Part shown: positions 1-5,509 of the stretch, in pieces | Numbering within the stretch: position 1 is the first letter of the stretch | How the letters are laid out: each line of letters opens with the position of its first letter | Notes under the pieces: generated by a model | Told to the model about the DNA's origin: nothing | Database searches by the model: none | What the model saw: the letters and a program-made list of their open reading frames with translations, nothing else | From: Propionibacteriaceae bacterium | GTDB taxonomy: Bacteria; Actinomycetota; Actinomycetes; Propionibacteriales; Propionibacteriaceae | Direction: 5' to 3' | Length of the DNA: 6,799 nt | Assembly: GCA_003451975.1 (NCBI GenBank) | Contig: DMIX01000359.1 | Span: 1-6,799, forward strand | Program-made: the position numbers and the translations under genes

Positions 1-38
1 AGCTTGTCGAAGGGTCGGTCCCTGAGCTTGTCGAAGGG
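1..38. repeat. Tandem intergenic repeat, 24-bp period, cut by the window edge
   Basis: The 14-mer agcttgtcgaaggg occurs at 1-14 and again at 25-38, separated by tcggtccctg, which gives a 24-bp period. The array probably continues to the left, outside the window. The complementary strand reads as a 'cccttcgacaagct' type motif. From memory this resembles repeats scattered between genes in Propionibacteriaceae and related actinobacteria, but I could not search for it. It lies just upstream of the plus-strand hypA, whose start is at 78. Two copies with a short spacer are too few and too close to be a CRISPR array. Confidence 0.7.
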
Positions 39-77
39 CGGGCGGCCACCAGCGGCCAAAGATGCCATCATGGGCAG

Positions 78-437
78 GTGCATGAACTGGGACTCCTAAC
101 GAGCGTGGTCCACGCGGTTGAGAAGGCTGTCGCCGATACCCCCGACGGGCAGGTGACTGCGGTCGGTTTGCGGGTGGGCGTGATGTCCGGGGCGATCCCC
201 GAAGCTCTCGAAGGAGCCTGGCCGATCGCAATCGCAGGCACTCGCCTCGCCGGAGCAACACTGTCCGTCGAGGTCATTGCAGCACAGATCTGGTGCAGCT
301 CCTGCGAAGCGACTCAAGAGGTCGACGAGTTCTACGCGCTCACGTGCCCGGCGTGCGGCGTCGGGTGTGGAAACCTCATCCACGGACGAGAATTCGAAGT
401 TGCCTACGCCGAGGTGTCCACCCCCGACGACCCGTGA
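78..437 (+). CDS. hypA: Second HypA-type hydrogenase nickel-insertion protein (divergent paralogue)
   Basis: This 119-residue protein has the size and layout of HypA/HybF, the nickel chaperone that works with HypB to load Ni into the large subunit of [NiFe] hydrogenase. It starts Met-His-Glu, and His2 is the family's nickel ligand. The zinc site is Cys73-x2-Cys76 and Cys90-x2-Cys93, with an additional Cys97. The GTG start at 78 is chosen because it alone gives the conserved MHE start; upstream ATGs at 62 and 70 are out of frame. The ribosome binding site is weak. It is clearly diverged from the minus-strand HypA (6316-6681), with little identity outside the MHE start, the VG.....P motif and the cysteines. 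It points toward hyaD with a 13-nt gap (438-450) and no obvious terminator between them, so the two transcripts probably overlap. Its promoter may lie in or left of the repeats at 1-38. Why two HypA proteins are kept is unknown. Confidence 0.9.
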   Translation: MHELGLLTSVVHAVEKAVADTPDGQVTAVGLRVGVMSGAIPEALEGAWPIAIAGTRLAGATLSVEVIAAQIWCSSCEATQEVDEFYALTCPACGVGCGNLIHGREFEVAYAEVSTPDDP

Positions 438-450
438 TTCGCCCATCGTC

Positions 451-1017
451 TTAGTCCTCACTTCGTTCGAGATCGGCCAGCCAGGTGTCCAGCACCTCAC
501 AGCCGGCCGCCACAGCGTCGTCCAGTGCGTCCGCGACCGGGGTAGAAAGCGTCAAGCTCAACTCCACCGATTCCGGGACGATGCCCACGACCTCGACCAC
601 GCCCGGCTCCGTGCCCAACATGCGCGCTGCGGCGAACAGGTCGAGCAATCCCACCTGATGTGGTGAAAGCTTGGCGGCCAACAATCGCGGCACCTGGTCA
701 CCGGCGATCCGCATCACCGTTCCCGGTACGTCGCCAGCAACCGCGTCCAGAATAAGCAGCCGTGAAGCCTCCTGGAAAACCGGTAGCAGTTCCATGCCGC
801 CGACCGCACCCTCCACGAAGCCGATCCGCGAATCGGGACGAGCCTGCTCCAGGCGGTGCAGCAGCTCCAGTCCGGCGCCGTCGTCGCCCATGATCGAGTT
901 GCCCACTCCGAGCACCGTGATCGGGGTGATCGCCGGCTCGAAAGGTGGTCGAACCTCAACGCTGGCCGGACGGAGCCGACTGCTCGCACCCACGCCGGGT
1001 ACCGGATCAATTGTCAT
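451..1017 (-). CDS. hyaD: HyaD-type [NiFe] hydrogenase maturation endopeptidase
   Basis: This 188-residue member of the hydrogenase maturation protease family (HyaD/HybD/HupD) trims the C-terminal peptide from the nickel-loaded large subunit. It has the signature GVGNSIMGDDGAG (residues 37-49). Asp46 sits where HybD has Glu16, Asp91 lies in LILDAVAGD, and His120 lies in SPHQ. These correspond to the three residues that sense the bound nickel in the E. coli enzyme HybD. The first 30 or so residues are an unconserved Pro-rich leader. The ATG at 1017 is kept as the start because a GAGGA sequence lies about 5 nt upstream. The likely substrate is encoded two genes upstream: the 14-residue tail of HyaB. 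The gene is separated from hyaC by 77 bp holding a perfect hairpin (1043-1080), so its expression may be lower than that of the structural genes. The hyaE and hyaF genes that often follow hyaD are absent here. Confidence 0.93.
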   Translation of the reverse strand: MTIDPVPGVGASSRLRPASVEVRPPFEPAITPITVLGVGNSIMGDDGAGLELLHRLEQARPDSRIGFVEGAVGGMELLPVFQEASRLLILDAVAGDVPGTVMRIAGDQVPRLLAAKLSPHQVGLLDLFAAARMLGTEPGVVEVVGIVPESVELSLTLSTPVADALDDAVAAGCEVLDTWLADLERSED

Positions 1018-1042
1018 GCATTCCTCGAATCGCGAAACGGAT

Positions 1043-1080
1043 ACTCCCCGAAGCCCAGCCGTGACTGGGCTTCGGGGAGT
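1043..1080 (-). terminator. Perfect 16-bp hairpin between hyaC and hyaD (terminator, attenuator or mRNA-stabilising stem)
   Basis: actccccgaagcccag (1043-1058) pairs perfectly with ctgggcttcggggagt (1065-1080) around a 6-nt loop, ccgtga. The stem begins 14 nt after the hyaC stop codon and ends 25 nt before the hyaD start. No U-run follows on either strand, so it is not a textbook intrinsic terminator. It may cause partial termination, block 3' exonucleases to protect the hyaABC message, or be a cleavage site. All of these would lower HyaD relative to the structural subunits. The structure is seen directly; the role is inferred. Confidence 0.65.
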
Positions 1081-1094
1081 CTAAACCCTGAGGT

Positions 1095-2345
1095 TCATCC
1101 GATCTTGGGTGCGTCGACCGGCTTCGAGCCGCGACGCATCCATACCCCACCGTTGATCATCGAGGAGATGCCGCTATGGCGCTCCAAGGAGTCCGATCGC
1201 ACCGACAGGTAGATGTGCATGATCACGAACATCCAGATCAGGAACATCATCAGCGCGTGGAAGAACCGCACCGGCTGGATGCCGAACCAGTCCACCGGGG
1301 ACGACACCAGGCCCCAGATCCAACTGCTGTTCTTGTGGGCCATACCGTAAAGCGCGAAGCCGGTGATCATCTGGAACACCCCGGCCACGTACATGCCGGT
1401 GTAGCCGAGCTGCTGCAGCGGGTTGTGAGCCATGTACAGCGGCGGCTCGTCGCGCAGGAAGGCGTAATGTCCCAACACCTGGCCGAGGTACTTCACGTCC
1501 TGCTTGGACTTCAGCGGCCACAGGGTAGGCCAGCGAAGGTAGCGATCTCGCGACGTGAACGCCGACACCACTCGGGTGAGAGCGATCATGAGCCACACGA
1601 AAGCCGTCGTGAAGTGAATGCCGCGCACCCAGCCCATCAGATAGCCGTTGGCTTCTTGGGCATCGGCTGACGCCGAGGCTCCGAAGAACGGATCCATAAT
1701 GTAGTAACCGGTCAGGCTCAGGATCACCACAGCAGCCACATTGGCCCAGTGTTGCCAACGCAGCGACGCCGACCACAGGTTCACCCGCGCCCAGGAATCA
1801 GGGCTGGCAGCCACATCATTGGCGAAGTCGCCGGCACTGGCCGGACGCAGTTCAATGAAGCCCTGCAGCTTGAAATCCTCGACCTTGTCGCCCTCGCCGA
1901 CGATGGCCGAGGCCACCGCCAACGGACGGAAACCACGCCGGGAGGAGAGATCGGCGTTGCGGACCACCACCGAGCGGTCCTCACGACTGATCTTCACCTG
2001 GCCGAGTACCGCCTCCAGATCACCGCGCATGATCACCACGTCGCGGTAGCCCTTTTCGGCCGGACGCTGCAGGTCACGGACCCGCGTCAGGCTGTAGCGA
2101 CGATCGATGCGCGCCGGATCGACATCTTCTTCGCCGACGGTGACCGCCGGAATGTCAGGGCGCTCGACGGCCAGCCGTTCGGCTAGCACGACATCCACCG
2201 GATCGGCGCTGTTGGGTGGGGCGGCCGCCGCCGCCATCGCCAACACGCGACCGACGTTGAGGGTGCCGGCGCTGAAGATCGACCCGACGACCAGCGTTGC
2301 CGACTGCTCGGCCTGAGTATCAGGTGTCTGCTCTTCGACGGTCAT
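1095..2345 (-). CDS. hyaC: Hydrogenase b-type cytochrome with an N-terminal P-type-ATPase N-domain-like extension
   Basis: This 416-residue protein is far longer than usual HyaC (about 220-240). The ATG at 2345 is chosen because it overlaps the hyaB stop as ATGA; an in-frame start at 2399 would lie inside hyaB. Residues 190-404 are the typical cytochrome: LRWQHW with His199 opening helix 1, His244 in helix 2, helix 3 around 312-334, and a fourth helix with His363 and His377. These four histidines are the expected ligands of two b hemes that take electrons from the small subunit's distal Fe-S cluster and reduce menaquinone. Residues 30-170 are extra. GRVLAMAAAA, then DPVDVVLAERL (48-58), a basic DRRYSLT patch (81-87), MRGDLEAVL (106-114) and SSRRGFRPLAVA (134-145) follow the same order as the nucleotide-binding domain of P-type ATPases (DAIDAAMVGML, DKRTALT, SKGAPEQIL, AERGLRSLAVA in plant H+-ATPases). 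No DKTGT phosphorylation motif or pump helices are present. The cytochrome call is firm; the N-domain call comes from recalled alignment. Confidence 0.92.
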   Translation of the reverse strand: MTVEEQTPDTQAEQSATLVVGSIFSAGTLNVGRVLAMAAAAAPPNSADPVDVVLAERLAVERPDIPAVTVGEEDVDPARIDRRYSLTRVRDLQRPAEKGYRDVVIMRGDLEAVLGQVKISREDRSVVVRNADLSSRRGFRPLAVASAIVGEGDKVEDFKLQGFIELRPASAGDFANDVAASPDSWARVNLWSASLRWQHWANVAAVVILSLTGYYIMDPFFGASASADAQEANGYLMGWVRGIHFTTAFVWLMIALTRVVSAFTSRDRYLRWPTLWPLKSKQDVKYLGQVLGHYAFLRDEPPLYMAHNPLQQLGYTGMYVAGVFQMITGFALYGMAHKNSSWIWGLVSSPVDWFGIQPVRFFHALMMFLIWMFVIMHIYLSVRSDSLERHSGISSMINGGVWMRRGSKPVDAPKIG

Positions 2346-4078
2346 TGCACCACGACCTGAAGCTCCTGACCCTCGGTGTCGAGCAGATGCACAGCGCACG
2401 ACATGCAGGGATCGAATGAATGGATGGTGCGCAGCACCTCCAGGGGCTGAGCGGGATCAACCAGGGGATGCTTGCCATTGCCGGCCAGCGACTCCTCGTA
2501 GGGGCCCTGATTGCCGTCCTTGTCGCGGCCACCGGCCAGCCAGGTGGTCGGGACGACCGCCTGGTAGTGGCTGATCTTGCCGTCGGAGACCTTCACCCAG
2601 TGGCTCAGGTTGCCGCGGGCGACCTCCACGAAGGAGTAGCCCTCGGCTTCCTTGGGCCAGGTGGAGGGCTCCCACTTGGTGGAATCGAACACGTCCAGGT
2701 CACCCTTCTTCAGGCCGTCCACGAAAGTGTTGAAGATGCCCTGCAGGGACTCCACCGAGGTGACGCATTCCACGCAGCGGGCCAGGGTGCGCCCTCCGGT
2801 GGAGTTCATCTGTGCTGGGGTGATGCCGATCTGCTTGGCGGCGATTCCGACCAGTTCCTTGGTGCGCTCATGGCCGCGGGCATAGGCCAGCAGCACGCGG
2901 GCAACCGGGCCGACCTGCATGACCTTGCCGTCGTAGCGCGGCGCCTTGCACCAGGTGTACTGAGGATGGTCGGCCAGCCACTTGTACGGCACTGCCGGGC
3001 CGGTGTACTTCACGGTGGTTTCGCCTTGAGCCGGCGGCAGGCCGACGTCACCTTCGGTGTACTCGTACCACGCGGAGGAGGTCCACTCGGTGATCAGCTT
3101 CGGATCGAAGGGCTGCACATTGTCCAGATCCATGTTCAGGATCACACCGGGCTTGACCGCCGCGTGCGGCGAGGTGTTGAGGCCAACATTCGGGTCACCG
3201 CCGTAGGTGGCTCCGGACATGCCGACAGCCAGGAAGTTGGGCTGCGCGGCACCGATGTTGAAGTACTCCTTGTAGACCGTCATGATCGCCAACGCATCAG
3301 GCAGGTAGCAGCTCTCGACGAACTCCTTGGATTCGGCGATCCAGCCGGCGATGTCGTCCAGTTGCACCTGGTTGACGGTCTCGGACTTGTTCGGGTCGAT
3401 GCTGCAGGCCATACCGCCGACCAGGAAGTTCGGGTGCGGGTTCTTGCCGCCGAACACGGTCACGATGCGGATCATTGAACGCTGGAACTCCAACGCGTCC
3501 AGGTAGTGCGCGACGGCCATCAGGTTGGCCTCCGGCGGCAGCTTGTAGGCCGGGTGGCCCCAGTAGCCGCCGGTGAACACGCTGAGCTGTCCGGACTCGA
3601 CGATCTGCTTCACCGTCGCCTTCACCTCGGTGAAACGCTCGACGGTGTTGCCCTTCCAGGTCGAACCGATGGACTTGGCGAAGGCCGCCGTCTTGGCCGG
3701 ATCGGCATTCATGGCGTCGGGAACGTTCACCCAGTCCAGCGCGTGCAGGTGGTAGAAGTGAATGACGTGGTCCTGCACCTCTTGGGCGGTCAGGACGATG
3801 TCACGGATCGCCTTGGCCTGAGTGGGCGGGTTGAAGCCCAGGGCGTTCTCCACTGCCACGATGGAGGCGATGGCGTGCACCGAGGTGCACACACCGCAGA
3901 TGCGCTGGGTGAAGGCCCAGGCATCGCGCGGGTCACGCCCGGTGACGATCTCCTCGATGCCGCGGAACTGGGTGGACTCGCTCCACGCCTTGGTGATTGA
4001 GGTGCCTTCGGTTTCCAGCTCGATACGAAGGTGTCCCTCGATCCGGCTGATCGGATCAACGACTACTTGCTTGGCCAT
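2342..4078 (-). CDS. hyaB: [NiFe] hydrogenase large (catalytic) subunit precursor, group 1 type
   Basis: This 578-residue subunit holds the Ni-Fe(CN)2CO site where H2 is split. The nickel ligands are complete: the RICGVC motif gives Cys61 and Cys64, and DPCMSCAVH gives Cys558 and Cys561. RIEGH (12-16) supplies the proton-transfer Glu14. His564 is followed by 14 residues (565-578), the tail removed by HyaD after nickel insertion. Asp103, Arg488 and Asp556 match the canopy residues Asp118, Arg509 and Asp574 of E. coli Hyd-1. The usual EAPRGAL motif here reads EVARGNL, so the canopy proline is Ala487; VVPTTWN..PRD is also changed to VVPTTWLAGGRD (508-519). The ATG start is preceded by GGAG inside the end of hyaA, six bases away, and the gap to hyaA is 3 nt, so the two are translationally coupled. 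There is no signal peptide; export is by hitch-hiking on the Tat signal of HyaA. The presence of hyaA and hyaC makes this a membrane-bound uptake enzyme. Confidence 0.98.
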   Translation of the reverse strand: MAKQVVVDPISRIEGHLRIELETEGTSITKAWSESTQFRGIEEIVTGRDPRDAWAFTQRICGVCTSVHAIASIVAVENALGFNPPTQAKAIRDIVLTAQEVQDHVIHFYHLHALDWVNVPDAMNADPAKTAAFAKSIGSTWKGNTVERFTEVKATVKQIVESGQLSVFTGGYWGHPAYKLPPEANLMAVAHYLDALEFQRSMIRIVTVFGGKNPHPNFLVGGMACSIDPNKSETVNQVQLDDIAGWIAESKEFVESCYLPDALAIMTVYKEYFNIGAAQPNFLAVGMSGATYGGDPNVGLNTSPHAAVKPGVILNMDLDNVQPFDPKLITEWTSSAWYEYTEGDVGLPPAQGETTVKYTGPAVPYKWLADHPQYTWCKAPRYDGKVMQVGPVARVLLAYARGHERTKELVGIAAKQIGITPAQMNSTGGRTLARCVECVTSVESLQGIFNTFVDGLKKGDLDVFDSTKWEPSTWPKEAEGYSFVEVARGNLSHWVKVSDGKISHYQAVVPTTWLAGGRDKDGNQGPYEESLAGNGKHPLVDPAQPLEVLRTIHSFDPCMSCAVHLLDTEGQELQVVVQ

Positions 4079-4081
4079 GAC

Positions 4082-5350
4082 TTACTCCGCGTCCTTCGAG
4101 TCGGTGGTGCCGGCGTCCGCCTGGGGCGCCTCGGGGGTTGCTGTGGCCTCGGGGGCGTCGGCCTTCTTCGGTGTGGGCAGCCAGACACGCTCGGAGTCAC
4201 CGAACGCCTGCAGCGGCTCGTTGCCTTCGGCGGCCTTTCGGCTGGCCGAATGCTTGGCTGCCGTGATGCCGGCGTGGATGCCGACCGCCGCGGCGGTGGC
4301 ACCGACCAGGCCCCAGCCGACCTTCTCCGCGTTCGCTTCGATTCCGAACCCGCTGACATTCGGCAGGGTCTGGTAGAAGGGCGTGAAGTTGTCGAAGAAG
4401 TTCTTCTCGGTGCACCCGATGCAGGGGTGGCCAGCGCCGATCGGCCAACTGGTGTGCTGGTTCCACTGGATAATCGGGCAGGCACTGAAAGTGCTCGGGC
4501 CCTTGCAGCCGACCTCGTAGAGGCACCAGCCGTTGCGGGCGCCGTCGTCGTCGAAGGTGCGGACGAACTGTCCGGCATCGAAGTGCGCCCGGCGCGGGCA
4601 GGAATCGTGGATGCGCTGGTCGTAGGCGAACAGCGGGCGGCCCTGCGCGTCCAGGCTGGGCAGCGAGCCGTGGGTGAGCACGTAGGCAATGGTGGCGGTA
4701 ATGACGTCGCCGATCGGCGGGCAACCCGACACGTTGACCACCGGCTTGTCCCGGATGATCGAATCGACGCCGACCGCACCGGTCGGGTTCGGGTTGGACG
4801 CCTGAACCGAGCCCCACTCTGCACAAGCACCGACGGCGAGGATCGCGCTGGCGTTGGCTGCGGACTTCTTCAGGATCGTCTCGGCCGATTCACCATTGAT
4901 GGTGCAGTAGATGCCGCCGTCCTTGGTGGGAACCGAGCCGTTGACCACGAGGATGTGGGGTTGGGCGTTGGCGTCATCGAGAGCCTTGTTGAGGGCCTCA
5001 CCGGAGGCCTGCATGACCAGCTCGTTGTATTCGACCGACAGCAGGCTCAACACGGCCTCCTCGATCGTGGTGCCGCCGGAGCGCAACGCGCTCTCCATGC
5101 AGCCGGTGCACTCCTGAAGCTGCAGCCACACGACGACCGGCTTCTTCAAAGCACCCAGTTCTTCGGCGACCTTCGCGGCAGTGACCGGTGCAGCTGCTGC
5201 TGGGGTTGCTGACCCCAGGACGGCGCCACCGACGGTGAAGACTGCAGCCAGCTCACCGCAGTACTTCAAGAAGTCGCGGCGGTCGAAGCCTTGTCGGATG
5301 AGGTTTTCTTCCAGGGTTGGTTCGGACCAACCACCCAGTTCATAAGACAC
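4082..5350 (-). CDS. hyaA: [NiFe] hydrogenase small subunit with Tat signal and C-terminal membrane anchor
   Basis: The GTG at 5350 gives 422 residues and has a strong AAAGGGAGAG site 7 nt upstream; an in-frame GTG at 5407 lacks one. The order is a Tat signal (DRRDFLK at 23-29, hydrophobic to about 47, Ala-rich cleavage region 48-54), an Fe-S domain (70-335), a membrane helix (about 343-366), and a 56-residue tail rich in Ala, Pro and Asp. Ligands match the Ralstonia MBH spacing. Proximal [4Fe-4S]: Cys81, Cys84, Cys176, Cys210. Distal [4Fe-4S]: His248, Cys251, Cys276, Cys282. Medial [3Fe-4S]: Cys291, Cys310, Cys313 with Pro303. The two extra cysteines of O2-tolerant enzymes are Gly83 and Ser181 here, so a standard, O2-sensitive-type proximal cluster is predicted. 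The subunit carries electrons from HyaB to HyaC. It is the first structural gene and follows a 159-bp gap with a candidate promoter. Confidence 0.97.
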   Translation of the reverse strand: MSYELGGWSEPTLEENLIRQGFDRRDFLKYCGELAAVFTVGGAVLGSATPAAAAPVTAAKVAEELGALKKPVVVWLQLQECTGCMESALRSGGTTIEEAVLSLLSVEYNELVMQASGEALNKALDDANAQPHILVVNGSVPTKDGGIYCTINGESAETILKKSAANASAILAVGACAEWGSVQASNPNPTGAVGVDSIIRDKPVVNVSGCPPIGDVITATIAYVLTHGSLPSLDAQGRPLFAYDQRIHDSCPRRAHFDAGQFVRTFDDDGARNGWCLYEVGCKGPSTFSACPIIQWNQHTSWPIGAGHPCIGCTEKNFFDNFTPFYQTLPNVSGFGIEANAEKVGWGLVGATAAAVGIHAGITAAKHSASRKAAEGNEPLQAFGDSERVWLPTPKKADAPEATATPEAPQADAGTTDSKDAE

Positions 5351-5357
5351 GAGCGTG

Positions 5358-5367
5358 CTCTCCCTTT
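5358..5367 (-). promoter_or_regulatory. Ribosome binding site that sets the hyaA start
   Basis: On the minus strand AAAGGGAGAG ends 7 nt before the GTG at 5350. It decides between this start and the upstream GTG at 5407, which has no comparable site. GAGCG just upstream of the site and CGCTC just before the GTG could pair around it, forming a weak five-base-pair stem with the binding site in the loop. Whether that stem affects translation is unknown. Confidence 0.75.
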
Positions 5368-5404
5368 CGCTCTGGACGGTCGAGAACGCTCCTCGTCCGC
5401 CGGG

Positions 5405-5442
5405 CACGTCGCAGGTCCCCTCTGCGTAAGATTGCTGACGTG
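5405..5442 (-). promoter_or_regulatory. Possible bulged hairpin in the hyaA 5' leader
   Basis: Reading the minus strand, CACGT (5442-5438) and CGCAG (5426-5422) can pair with ACGTG (5409-5405) and CTGCG (5414-5410). This gives two 5-bp segments with an 11-nt bulge on one side and a 7-nt loop. It would lie in the untranslated leader of hyaA if transcription starts near 5444. No known riboswitch pattern is recognised, and stems this short occur by chance in GC-rich DNA. Confidence 0.2.
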
Positions 5443-5445
5443 GCC

Positions 5446-5463
5446 GGTGGCATCATAGCCACC
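5446..5463 (-). promoter_or_regulatory. Candidate hyaA promoter: -10-like hexamer inside a perfect inverted repeat
   Basis: The minus strand reads GGTGGC-TATGAT-GCCACC. The arms are a perfect 6-bp inverted repeat, and the centre TATGAT differs from the sigma-70-type -10 consensus by one base. No good -35 lies 17 nt upstream, as expected if an activator is needed. The repeat could instead be an operator that blocks the promoter when bound. It lies about 100 bp before the hyaA start, in the only sizeable gap of the cluster. An alternative is CTGACA at 5508-5503 with a poor -10 (TACCTC, 17 nt away), right after the hypB stop. Function is inferred from position and symmetry only. Confidence 0.4.
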
Positions 5464-5509
5464 AATGGGGGCATGACGCGAGGTATTTGGACGCGCTTTG
5501 TTTGTCAGG

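Noticed and set aside
1..38. Possible CRISPR array
   Set aside because: Only two 14-base copies with a 10-base spacer; no CRISPR-sized repeats or spacers.
438..450. Bidirectional terminator between the convergent hypA and hyaD
   Set aside because: The gap is only 13 nt and holds no inverted repeat.
2346..2399. Upstream in-frame start for hyaC (18 extra codons)
   Set aside because: It would lie within the conserved DPCMSCAVH end of hyaB. The ATG at 2345 overlapping the hyaB stop is the normal coupled start.
2420..3478. Long open frame on the plus strand (352 codons) opposite hyaB
   Set aside because: Same reason: it mirrors the hyaB codon pattern, is low-complexity Gly/Val/Leu/His-rich, and has no family signature.
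4031..5212. Long open frame on the plus strand (393 codons) opposite hyaA
   Set aside because: It is antisense to a firmly identified gene. Long antisense frames arise from the GC-rich third codon positions, and its translation shows no recognisable domain.
5351..5407. Upstream GTG start for hyaA
   Set aside because: No ribosome binding site precedes it, and the extra residues do not resemble a Tat signal start. GTG 5350 has a strong site.
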